Below, piece after piece: positions 19,101-26,402 of a stretch of DNA of 44,103 bases; positions within the stretch are counted from its first letter, which is position 1; every line of letters begins with the position of its first letter. The notes beneath the pieces were generated by a model that saw nothing but the letters and a program-made list of their open reading frames with translations, was not told the origin of the DNA and made no database searches. This DNA is from Methyloprofundus sp. (GTDB taxonomy: Bacteria; Pseudomonadota; Gammaproteobacteria; Methylococcales; Methylomonadaceae), in assembly GCA_028599115.1 (NCBI GenBank), contig JAQRMR010000100.1, positions 1-44,103 on the forward strand, written 5' to 3'. A program made the position numbers and the translations under genes.

Positions 19101-19685
19101 TTAATTTGTTTTATTATCAAAGCCAGAAATACTAGGATATTGATAACAATTAGCTGAATTACATGAATAATTATTGCTAACCCCTGCTAATTTTAAATCA
19201 GAATGCTTATTTTCTGAGTACTTTTGCCTCCTAGAAAAGCATTGGCTATAAGCACTTGCCTCACCAGAAAAACAGGTGAAAAATTTAGGCGTTAAGGTGA
19301 TTTCAACAACAGACTCGTAGGTATTATTATTTAAAGCGGTAATGCTTTTAACATGTGCGCCTTTAAGAAAAGCATCAATATAAGAACGATAACTATCATT
19401 TCTAACAACCATATCCGATACAGTCGTGTGACCGTGAATTCGAACACCATAAATTTGTTCAGCGAGATTTCTTAAAGCATCCATTTTTGATGCCCGCATA
19501 CTCATTAATCGACGTTGTTCAGGAGAGTAGTTTTTATAGATATCTGCTGTTCCATACCCCATGGCAGATAAAATTTTAATAGGAGGGACTTTTACCTTAG
19601 TAATCTTCTGGCGGCTGCAGGAAACTAAGGAACTAGCGACAATAAAAAGTAATAATAGTTTTTGTATAAATTTGATATTTAGCAC
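19101..19685 (-). CDS. flgP: FlgP/LPP20-family lipoprotein
   Basis: Predicted outer-membrane lipoprotein related to FlgP, which in Vibrio and Campylobacter forms a ring under the outer membrane around the flagellar motor. The signal ends in SLVSC (Cys23). Conserved parts are MGYGTADIYKNYS, RASKMDALRNLAEQIYGV and VEITLTPKFFTCF. I chose the GTG at 19685 because GGAG lies six bases upstream; the TTG at 19697 falls inside that ribosome binding sequence. The cysteine-rich C-terminal 50 residues go beyond the LPP20 core. No other flagellar genes are in the window. Confidence 0.75.
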   Translation of the reverse strand: MLNIKFIQKLLLLFIVASSLVSCSRQKITKVKVPPIKILSAMGYGTADIYKNYSPEQRRLMSMRASKMDALRNLAEQIYGVRIHGHTTVSDMVVRNDSYRSYIDAFLKGAHVKSITALNNNTYESVVEITLTPKFFTCFSGEASAYSQCFSRRQKYSENKHSDLKLAGVSNNYSCNSANCYQYPSISGFDNKTN

Positions 19686-19904
19686 AACTATCTCCAAAAA
19701 TAATGAAATCTAGTACAGTCATCGGCACTTAAGTTAATTTCTTGAGTCTATTTTATAGAAAAACATAAAATTTTAAAATAAAATCTTATGTTTACATGAT
19801 TTTTCTACAAAATAGATTAGGTTTTTAAGCACTAAATTAAGATTAGGTGACTATGATTGACATTAAATTGTTTGCTACGAATGAATAAGTATCGTTTTTT
19901 CAAA

Positions 19905-19940
19905 GTAGGATGGGCAAAGGGGCTTTATCCCGTGCCCATT
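19905..19940. repeat. Partial copy of GTAGGRTGGGCAAA repeat
   Basis: GTAGGATGGGCAAAGGGGCT followed by TTATCCCGTGCCCAT parallels the left half of the complete inverted repeat at 22442-22518, so this is a half copy. It lies between rlmL (stop at 19969) and flgP, in a 283-base gap that shows no gene. Confidence 0.65.
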
Positions 19941-19968
19941 ACACCGCAAGTAGCAGTGAAGGAGTATT

Positions 19969-22200
19969 TTATATAGTCTTATTTTTCACCTGATAAGGCG
20001 ATGCACTTTTAGTGCTAATTTCCCAGCAATAATGGATACGTGGATTCCTGGCAAAATCATCAGGAACTGTTTTAGCGCTAATATCCTTGATATTTAAGTC
20101 CGATAAAGCATCCATATCTAACTTAAAGCGGCGAAAGTTAGTGGAGAAATATAACACCCCATCATCACTCAATAACTCCGCAGCATTTAAAATTAAATCA
20201 ACATGATCTTCTTGAATACTTAAATTTTCTTCCATACGTTTAGAATTAGAAAAAGTAGGCGGATCAAGAAAAATTAAATCATAAGTATTCTCTAAGTCTG
20301 GTTGATTAACCGCATCATCCAGCCATTTCATACAATCCGCATGGATAAAATAATTATCACTATCCTGCGCATTCAAATCCATATTTTTCTGCGCCCAGTC
20401 TAAATAAGTTTTAGACATATCCACGCTGGTTGTTGATGCCGCACCACCAATAGCAGCATGAACAGAAACACTGCCGGTATAAGCAAATAAATTTAAAAAA
20501 TGTTTCCCTTTAGCCATTTGCTGAATTTTTAAACGCATTGGGCGATGGTCTAAAAACAAGCCTGTATCTAAGTAATCGGTAAAATTAACAAACAGTTTTG
20601 CACCTTGTTCTTCAATTACTTCATAAGCTTCCGAGCTAGATAATTTCTCGTATTGATCACTGCCTTTTTGTTTGCTGCGCACTTTTAAGAAAATATTAGC
20701 TTCATCTAAATCAAATACCTCGGCAATTCTATCTAGCGCGGCACAGAGTCGGGCATTAGCTTTTTCGGGGGAAATCGAACGAGGCGCTTGATACTCTTGG
20801 ACATTAATCCAAGTTTCACGGCCTTGATAAACATCAACAGCAATCGCATATTCAGGCAAATCAGCATCATAAATACGGTAACAATTAATATTCTCACGCT
20901 TCAGCCATTTCGCCATCTTCTTAATGTTTTTCTTTAAACGATTAGCAAACATTTCTGACTGTGGATCTTCCTCTGTTTGCTTGTTAACGACTTGTTGAAT
21001 GCGGTCTTGCTGTGTTTTTGCTTTAGGAATAAAAAAGTTTTTTTCTTCGATAGCAAAGCGCAATAACTTACATTCTATTGAGCCATTAAAAAAAGTAATC
21101 GGCTTTTCAGAGCGAATCCCCATCCGAAACCCTAATTCAGGGTCACTAATAATCATTGCGGCTTGCCAATTAACAAATTGATTCTTTAAGACATCACCAA
21201 ACTGTCGATAAAGCTCTGCTGTTTCTTCCTTATCACCTAAACGCTCACCATACGGCGGGTTACAAACAACAATACCTGGTTGCCAGCTTGTCGCAGGGCT
21301 CGCATCATTAATATCACGACGTTCTACATGGATATAGTCTTGTAATTGTGCGTTTTCAATATGCAAAAGCGCCGCATTAACAGCTCGGCGGCTGGCATCA
21401 AAGCCAACAATTGTCGGCATATTTTGTAAAGCAGTTGCTTTACGTGTTTGCGCATCAGCCACTAAAGTTTGCCAAGCGGCTTCATCATGCTTTTTCCATT
21501 TAAAAAAGCCATAAGAATCGTGCAATAAGCCTGGCGCATAATCCGCTGCAATCATCGCTGCTTCAAGCAATACCGTAGCAGAACCACACATGGGGTCGAT
21601 AAGACTTGCGCCTTTTTTAGCTAAGTCAGGCCAGCCACTACGATAAAGAATTGCAGCTGCTAAATTTTCTTTAATGGGGGCAGGGAGGGTCACATCTCGA
21701 TACCCCCGACGATGCAAGCTTTCGCCAGATAAATCTAAGCTCAAAGTTGCCTGATCACGGTTCAAATAAACATTAATGCGGATATTAGGCGCGGTCAGAT
21801 TAATATCAGGGCGCTTATTAAACTTCTTACGCATTTGGTCTACGACCGCATCTTTCACTTTCAATGCGCCAAAATGCGTATTATTGATAACTTCAGAGCC
21901 TTTTGCATTAAATGACACAGCAAAGCTATCATCCGGTTTCATATGGTCAAACCAATTGACCTTATAAATACCATCGTATAAATCTTCTTGGCTATTCACC
22001 GTAAAATTAGCCAGCGTTAGCAGTACTCGATTAGCAATACGCGACCATAAACAAATTTTATAAGCCAATTCAATCGTGCCTGTAAACGCCACACCAGCCA
22101 GTGCCGTTTTTACATTTTCAGCGCCTAAATCTTTCAATTCTTTGGCAAGAATATCTTCCATTGCTTTAGGGGAGGTGGCAAAAAATTGAAAATCAGTCAT
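19969..22200 (-). CDS. rlmL: Bifunctional 23S rRNA methyltransferase RlmK/RlmL
   Basis: Fusion enzyme that makes m2G2445 (RlmL half) and m7G2069 (RlmK half) in 23S rRNA. Residues 1-160 include a THUMP RNA-binding domain. The RlmL half has DPMCGSATVLLEAA near 202 and the catalytic NPPYGERL at 314-321. The RlmK half has NLFAYTGSVSVHAA and DPPTFSNSKR from 646. At 743 residues it is slightly longer than E. coli RlmKL (about 700), mainly in the linker around 395-430. A terminator-like hairpin lies just upstream, separating it from the FKBP gene. Confidence 0.95.
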   Translation of the reverse strand: MTDFQFFATSPKAMEDILAKELKDLGAENVKTALAGVAFTGTIELAYKICLWSRIANRVLLTLANFTVNSQEDLYDGIYKVNWFDHMKPDDSFAVSFNAKGSEVINNTHFGALKVKDAVVDQMRKKFNKRPDINLTAPNIRINVYLNRDQATLSLDLSGESLHRRGYRDVTLPAPIKENLAAAILYRSGWPDLAKKGASLIDPMCGSATVLLEAAMIAADYAPGLLHDSYGFFKWKKHDEAAWQTLVADAQTRKATALQNMPTIVGFDASRRAVNAALLHIENAQLQDYIHVERRDINDASPATSWQPGIVVCNPPYGERLGDKEETAELYRQFGDVLKNQFVNWQAAMIISDPELGFRMGIRSEKPITFFNGSIECKLLRFAIEEKNFFIPKAKTQQDRIQQVVNKQTEEDPQSEMFANRLKKNIKKMAKWLKRENINCYRIYDADLPEYAIAVDVYQGRETWINVQEYQAPRSISPEKANARLCAALDRIAEVFDLDEANIFLKVRSKQKGSDQYEKLSSSEAYEVIEEQGAKLFVNFTDYLDTGLFLDHRPMRLKIQQMAKGKHFLNLFAYTGSVSVHAAIGGAASTTSVDMSKTYLDWAQKNMDLNAQDSDNYFIHADCMKWLDDAVNQPDLENTYDLIFLDPPTFSNSKRMEENLSIQEDHVDLILNAAELLSDDGVLYFSTNFRRFKLDMDALSDLNIKDISAKTVPDDFARNPRIHYCWEISTKSASPYQVKNKTI

Positions 22201-22224
22201 AAGGAAATCGTTAAAAGCTAGTAG

Positions 22225-22269
22225 TAAAAAAGAGTAAAAACCCTTGGTTTTGGAATTGAAAAACCAAGG
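22225..22269 (-). terminator. Intrinsic terminator upstream of rlmL
   Basis: On the minus strand a 10-bp stem (22260-22269 with 22242-22251, arm CCTTGGTTTT) is followed by a T-rich tract (22225-22241 read in reverse). It would stop transcripts coming from the FKBP gene before rlmL, whose start is 25 bases further on. GC content of the stem is moderate. Confidence 0.65.
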
Positions 22270-22441
22270 AGTCTAGATATAAAGTTGGTATCAAAAATAA
22301 TGACGCTAATAGCGTCATTCCCGAAGTTTTTATCAGGAATTTGTGCTCATTATATAGTCCGTATGAAGGCACGGATACGAGGCAAGCCATTGCAAAAACT
22401 AAAAGATAACAGCTCATGACCATTAAATTCAGTTTTTTCAG

Positions 22442-22568
22442 GTAGGGTGGGCAAAAGAGCTTTATCCTATGCCCATCATTGCAGTGTGATGGGCACGCTA
22501 CGCTTTGCCACATCCTACTGTTGCCTTGAGCATATTAAATATCCCGTATTACACTGGCTTCATACGGG
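22442..22568. repeat. Two adjacent REP-like inverted repeats
   Basis: The first runs from GTAGGGTGGGCAAA (22442-22455) to a near-complement at 22504-22518, with an inner hairpin GCCCATCA (22471-22478 with 22487-22494). The second is CCCGTAT at 22543-22549 with ATACGGG at 22562-22568. Both types recur elsewhere in the window in gaps only. Confidence 0.7.
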
Positions 22569-22583
22569 TTACGGCTAACAGTC

Positions 22584-23063
22584 TTATTTAATGCTTAATA
22601 ACTCAACATCAAAAATTAAAGTTGCATGAGGTCCAATATCACCACCAGCGCCTTGTGCGCCATAAGCCAAATCAGAAGGGATGAAAAAACGATATTTAGC
22701 GCCTTCAGACATTAATTGCACACCTTCAGTCCAACCTGCAATTACGCGGTTAAGAGGAAAAGTAGCGGGTGCATTGCGGCTGTAAGAGCTATCAAACTCA
22801 GTGCCATCCAAAGTAGTGCCTTTGTAGTGAACAGTTACATTAGATGTTTTGCTAGGTTTAGCGCCTTCAGCATCAGTCAAAATTGTATATTGCAGGCCAC
22901 TATCCAAAGTAGTAACGCCTTCTTTAGTTGCATTAGTCGCTAAAAATTCAACACCTTCAGCGATATTCGCTTCAGCAACTTCAGAATTATTGTTAGAAAA
23001 CAAATAAAGACCTATAAATAAAATGATAGAAAAAATGAGAGTAATGAGTTGAATTTTACCCAT
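22584..23063 (-). CDS. FKBP-type peptidyl-prolyl isomerase, membrane-anchored
   Basis: Proline isomerase and chaperone facing the periplasm. An N-terminal hydrophobic segment (about 7-23) lacks a clear cleavage site, so it may be a membrane anchor. The FKBP fold runs from about 55 to 159: SGLQYTIL, VTVHYKGTTLDGTEFDSSY, VIAGWTEGVQLM, YRFFIPSDLAYG and TLIFDVELLSI, with the usual active-site Tyr, Phe, Asp, Val, Ile and Trp positions present. At 159 residues it is a short single-domain form without the FkpA/Mip dimerisation helix. It stands alone between repeats and the kfrA-like gene. Confidence 0.93.
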   Translation of the reverse strand: MGKIQLITLIFSIILFIGLYLFSNNNSEVAEANIAEGVEFLATNATKEGVTTLDSGLQYTILTDAEGAKPSKTSNVTVHYKGTTLDGTEFDSSYSRNAPATFPLNRVIAGWTEGVQLMSEGAKYRFFIPSDLAYGAQGAGGDIGPHATLIFDVELLSIK

Positions 23064-23271
23064 TGAAAACCTCGGAATAATAAAGAAACAAGCGACTCAT
23101 TTTAGGGGATTTTTGCTGAAGAGACTATGTAATTGTGATGCTATTAAAAATAACAACTTAAAACGCCGTCAATTCGGCACACTTTTAGTCGAGATAACGA
23201 GGTTTACGAAGTGCTTTTTAGGGCTTGTTTTACGGGTCATCCTTTTCATTCGTAATCAATAAGGCATAACT

Positions 23272-24186
23272 TCAGTTATTAATCTTCATCCAAACATTCA
23301 GCTCACCTTCAAGCACAGAAGACTTTTCGCGCAAGGTTTTGTTTTCGTTCCTATCTATTTCTCGGAGATGCTTTTCTTCTGCGAGACGGGTTGTTAGCAA
23401 GTCCAAGCTGATTTGCTGCTTTGAAACTTGAAGGTCAAGTCGGTTATTATCAGACTCTAAGCGCTTTTGCAAAGCAGAAAAATCATCTTTAACTAATTGC
23501 GCTGTGTTTTTTGATTCTTGCAATTCTTCCTTAATTTCATTAACAAGTGCTTGATGGTTGTTTTTAACCTCGCTAACAGCGGCATCACTTTGTTTTGCCG
23601 CATCTTCTAAGCGTGAATTAGTGGCTGATAGCTGTTCTTTAAGGAGTTGGCACTCATTTTTTGATACTTCAAAATCAATCGCTATCTTATTAAAATTCTC
23701 TGATTGATCAAGTAGTTCTAAATTGGCCTGTTTTAATTCATTTTTTAATAAATCAATTTCATGGCGATAGTTTCTTTCAATCTCATCAATACGCTTGGCT
23801 TGTTCATCACTAAAAATCTCCGCTTCTTTAAGACGTTCAGCTGATATTTTAACCGACTGATTTAAAACAGCGCGTTGATTTTCAAGCTCATTATTTGCAA
23901 TCTCCTGAGATTCAGCCCAAATTTTAATTGCTAATAACTTAGTTGACCTAGAAAGTGATTCCGGTAGCTCGGTAAAGTCAGCTAGCTTAGTTGGAATAGG
24001 TAAGTCTTCGCCTTGGTTGAAAGTCCCCATGTATTTAGTAATGGTCGTCAATGAGCCACGTCCCAATGACTTTAATAAGGCAATAGAGGAAATACTTTCA
24101 TTTGCATCTATCAAATCCTGAGCGGCAGCATGAACCTCTTGTTCAGTTAATCGAGGTGATTTTATAAAAGGTGCAGAGGTATTCAT
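23272..24186 (-). CDS. KfrA-like coiled-coil DNA-binding protein
   Basis: N-terminal KfrA-type DNA-binding region (about 12-120; TEQEVHAAAQDLIDANE, LLKSLGRGSLTTITKYMGTF) followed by an almost continuous coiled coil (about 130-295) rich in Glu, Lys, Gln and Leu. Plasmid KfrA proteins bind their own promoter and form extended, nucleoid-like assemblies that help partitioning. The ATG at 24186 has TAGAGA about nine bases upstream and directly precedes the family start, so the 25-codon extension to 24261 was dropped; that gives 304 residues. AT-rich palindromes lie just upstream, fitting autoregulation. It begins about 750 bases from the dif site. Function here is inferred. Confidence 0.82.
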   Translation of the reverse strand: MNTSAPFIKSPRLTEQEVHAAAQDLIDANESISSIALLKSLGRGSLTTITKYMGTFNQGEDLPIPTKLADFTELPESLSRSTKLLAIKIWAESQEIANNELENQRAVLNQSVKISAERLKEAEIFSDEQAKRIDEIERNYRHEIDLLKNELKQANLELLDQSENFNKIAIDFEVSKNECQLLKEQLSATNSRLEDAAKQSDAAVSEVKNNHQALVNEIKEELQESKNTAQLVKDDFSALQKRLESDNNRLDLQVSKQQISLDLLTTRLAEEKHLREIDRNENKTLREKSSVLEGELNVWMKINN

Positions 24187-24224
24187 AATTATTATCTCTA
24201 AATTATCCAGAAAACTTAAGCTAT

Positions 24225-24305
24225 TATCGCATAATACGGTATTTTTTACATAATTTATCATAATTATGATATTACTAATTACCGTAATTATGATAATTAT
24301 CGTAT
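24225..24305. promoter_or_regulatory. AT-rich palindromes, probable KfrA-like operator
   Basis: A perfect 14-bp palindrome ATCATAATTATGAT lies at 24257-24270. The 10-mer TAATTATGAT occurs at 24261-24270 and 24285-24294. Sequences TACGGTA and TACCGTA flank the centre at about 24235 and 24281, forming further near-palindromes. The cluster sits 40-120 bases upstream of the kfrA-like start codon, where plasmid KfrA operators are found. The operator role is inference from position and family. Confidence 0.55.
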
Positions 24306-24360
24306 TTCAGGTGTAATTTTGTTTGTACGGATAAAAATCGGCAAATAAAATCATGCTCAT

Positions 24361-24400
24361 GTAGCCCGTATGAAGCTTGCTAATACAGGTATTCAACGCA
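24361..24400. repeat. Partial CCCGTAT-type repeat
   Basis: GTAGCCCGTATGAAGCTTGC matches the left half of the family seen at 10373-10403, but the right arm has decayed (TAATACAGGTAT), so the hairpin is broken. Confidence 0.55.
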
Positions 24401-24419
24401 CATAAGCGAGATCTGAAAC

Positions 24420-24892
24420 TTACCGTGATGCTATTTTTTTGTATTTTTCAAGACAATGTCCTTTGGTTGCCACCGCAATCACGCTGGGATTTTTTACAAA
24501 ACCAGAACAAAGTCGTTCAATGAAAGGGCGTAGTTTGATGCGGGTGGTTGCAAGGGGTTGATTGAACCTTTAAAGATAAGCATACGGCTTAATAGTTGAT
24601 TATATAAACTCTAAAGGAAAAAGGTGCTCACCTTAGGTACACGGCTGGTCCGTACGTCATTTTATGATAAAAAAATGGACGTTGTGTGCAGTCTGTTGCA
24701 TGGACTGGATTACAGTGATATGGCGGCTATTAATAATAGCCTTCACTTTACGCGGCACATTGGATGAAGCAGAAAGAAATAGCTTTTTTATCCGCAATTA
24801 AATTAGCTTTGAGTAAATTTACCAACATTGATAAGCGCCGGACGGGTGAAGAGAAAAATACCGCGTTACAGGACAATATGGTTAGTCAGTAG
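24420..24892. pseudogene. Unidentified short open frames, possible gene remnants
   Basis: Minus-strand frame 24420-24569 reads through residues such as IKLRPFIERLCSGFVKNPSV and stops cleanly, but has no start context. Plus-strand frame 24624-24767 begins GTG after AAAGGAAAAAG and ends where a second plus frame begins (ATG at 24764, overlapping TGA), suggesting one frameshifted gene of about 88 codons. I recognise no family in any of them. Debris of an inserted element next to dif is one explanation; chance frames are another. Confidence 0.3.
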
Positions 24893-24936
24893 GTAAAAGA
24901 AATAAAAAGGGCTATCACCCACCTACTTACTACATA

Positions 24937-24964
24937 ACTTCGCATAATGTATATTATGTTAAAT
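24937..24964 (+). other. dif: dif site (XerC/XerD recombination site)
   Basis: The 28-bp sequence equals E. coli dif at 25 positions; the differences are at positions 1, 2 and 4, in the outer part of the XerC half. Layout: XerC-binding half at 24937-24947 (ACTTCGCATAA), central region TGTATA at 24948-24953, and XerD-binding half TTATGTTAAAT at 24954-24964, which is identical to E. coli. It is in non-coding DNA, single copy in the window, and has the normal 6-bp spacing. The site resolves chromosome dimers at division with FtsK. XerC and XerD genes are not in the window. Confidence 0.93.
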
Positions 24965-24974
24965 TAAGTAAATT

Positions 24975-25004
24975 AAAAATAAACACCTTTCGATGTTTAT
25001 TTTT
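24975..25004 (-). terminator. AT-rich hairpin downstream of 25024-25788
   Basis: An 11-bp perfect stem (24975-24985 with 24994-25004, arm AAAAATAAACA) with an 8-base loop lies 20 bases past the stop of the minus-strand gene and 10 bases from dif. Read on the minus strand, the stem runs into a T/A-rich tail. It is weak in GC, so terminator function is plausible but uncertain. Confidence 0.5.
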
Positions 25005-25023
25005 CCCTACTACTTAAAAAACA

Positions 25024-25788
25024 TTAAAATTCATGTACAAAAGAAATTGCTTGCTTTATTTCTGGGTACTGGTAATTCGTAATAATATCTTTTATGCAGC
25101 TCCCTAATTCAGTATTTTCTTCAGTTAAAACACTAACATCGCTTACTCTATTTGGTGCTTTAACTTCCCAAAAGATCTCTATTGGCATTTTTGAGTTATA
25201 CAGTTCGCGACATAAATTAACCTCTGCTTGCATTTCCCTTATTGCAGATTTTATATAGATTTCTTCATTGGATAAGCTAAGCGTAAGGTCTTTACTTTCA
25301 TTTGCTTCTGCTAAGCTGCGCATAGAAACAGAGGTTGTTCTTTCTTGCTTTTGATTTTTTTGGGGAGGGATTTTTAATTCAGCAGTCATGCAGAAAAACT
25401 TCTCCCCAGCTGCTACATCACAAATCAAGCGATTATTTACCCATGTATTACAATCTTTTAAGTTTTCCGTAGAAACCCAAGGCGATTGTAGGTCAGTTAC
25501 TTTTAGCTGAATAGATTGACTACTTCTATTTTGGCAAATAAGTTGTTGCTTTAGTGATGCTTCACTCTCCCCTGATTCCATCCAGATTCGCCCACCTGCT
25601 ACAATTAACAGTTGATTGGATATGCTGAGCGTATTTTCTTTTGAACAGTTACTTTTTAAGACATCAGTACCTGGGCTTTTATTTTTAAGTAATCGGATAA
25701 AATTACATTCAGCGGCAAATAAAAAATTGCTCTGTAGAATTAAGGCTACTGCTGAGGCTGTTATTATTGTTTTAAGCTTAGTGACCAT
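25024..25788 (-). CDS. Exported protein with AgmX/PglI-like C-terminus
   Basis: A 254-residue predicted secreted protein with a clear signal peptide (TIITASAVALILQSNFLFA, cleavage near Ala26). The middle contains several cysteines likely to form disulfides. The last ~75 residues (cysteine in EVNLCRELYN, then PIEIFWEVKAPNRVSDVSVL, GSCIKDIIT, QYPEI, FVHEF) resemble the AgmX/PglI C-terminal domain, a TonB-C-like fold of unclear role with a conserved cysteine pair. That resemblance is from pattern memory. It is transcribed towards dif and shares strand with the upstream 145-residue gene. No specific function can be given. Confidence 0.65.
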   Translation of the reverse strand: MVTKLKTIITASAVALILQSNFLFAAECNFIRLLKNKSPGTDVLKSNCSKENTLSISNQLLIVAGGRIWMESGESEASLKQQLICQNRSSQSIQLKVTDLQSPWVSTENLKDCNTWVNNRLICDVAAGEKFFCMTAELKIPPQKNQKQERTTSVSMRSLAEANESKDLTLSLSNEEIYIKSAIREMQAEVNLCRELYNSKMPIEIFWEVKAPNRVSDVSVLTEENTELGSCIKDIITNYQYPEIKQAISFVHEF

Positions 25789-25830
25789 AATTTTCTCGAA
25801 AAATTATTTTTAATGTGCATTGTCTAAGGA

Positions 25831-26268
25831 TCATAGTGCTTTTTGTGATTTTTTCAATTCTTTTACTAAATCTTTAATCGAGATAGTGATTTTTTGTCGG
25901 ACACAGAAATTTTTGCTACGCTTGTAGTTTGAAAAATAAAGGTCAACACCACAAACTTTGGGTAAAACAGAGCAACGACCAAAGAAAGTTAAGTTTAGAC
26001 CGCTAATTATATATGTTAAGGGGATTTGTTCATCAATAACGGTGCCAATAAAAACAAATTCTAAACGCTGTGCATAGCTGTCGTAATTCACCATTTCTGC
26101 TGCAAAGCTTAGTTTTGCAAGAATTGTTTTTTGCTCAGACAAAGGTTCCGCGTAGACAATTAAATCACTCCCTGCGAATTGTTCTTGCATAAACTCAATC
26201 ACTTGCCCAGCTTTTATTGTCCCCGTATATTTGTCGAAAAAATGAGTTAAACCTGTTAATTGCCGCAT
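25831..26268 (-). CDS. Hypothetical protein, possible PilZ-like fold
   Basis: A 145-residue soluble protein with no signal peptide or membrane segment. Alternating hydrophobic strands (LIVYAEPL, RLEFVFIGTVI, PLTYIISGLNLTFFGR) suggest a beta-barrel, and the C-terminus is a lysine-rich helix (IKDLVKELKKSQKA). The strand pattern recalls PilZ-like domains, but the RxxxR and [DN]xSxxG motifs are not present in standard form, so I make no family call. It lies 42 bases upstream of the exported-protein gene and is divergent from cysD across 134 bases. Confidence 0.6.
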   Translation of the reverse strand: MRQLTGLTHFFDKYTGTIKAGQVIEFMQEQFAGSDLIVYAEPLSEQKTILAKLSFAAEMVNYDSYAQRLEFVFIGTVIDEQIPLTYIISGLNLTFFGRCSVLPKVCGVDLYFSNYKRSKNFCVRQKITISIKDLVKELKKSQKAL

Positions 26269-26402
26269 TTTTGATACATTACCATTTAATTAAATACTAT
26301 TCATGATGGATTTAAGCATATAAAGACCTTAAAATAGAAGAAATATTTTACTATGTAAGAGTGTTTTGCTCTTTTCATTACTAACCTAACCTTAATTATT
26401 CA

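Larger units (their letters stand above)
22201..22583. other. Repeat-filled gap between FKBP gene and rlmL
   Basis: These 383 bases hold no credible gene. They contain a terminator-like hairpin (22242-22269), a perfect 9-bp hairpin AATGACGCT (22299-22307 with 22311-22319), a degenerate CCCGTAT-type copy near 22355-22380, the GTAGGRTGGGCAAA inverted repeat (22442-22518) and a CCCGTAT hairpin (22543-22549 with 22562-22568). A 100-codon open frame across them is an artefact of the repeats. Confidence 0.75.
24187..25023. other. Gene-poor stretch around dif
   Basis: These 837 bases hold, in order: AT-rich palindromes upstream of the kfrA-like gene, a fragment of the CCCGTAT repeat (24361-24390), three short unidentified open frames (24420-24569 minus, 24624-24767 plus, 24764-24892 plus), the dif site and an AT-rich hairpin. 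The open frames are 42-49 codons and match no family I know, so they are reported as possible gene debris only. Confidence 0.6.

Noticed and set aside
22211..22513. Minus-strand open frame of 100 codons
   Set aside because: It lies entirely across REP-like hairpins and the rlmL terminator, and its translation resembles no protein.
24934..24952. Resemblance to one arm and spacer of phage P1 loxP (ATAACTTCG...ATAATGTAT)
   Set aside because: The second loxP arm is absent, while the whole 28 bp fit dif with correct XerC and XerD halves; the loxP likeness is partial and one-sided.
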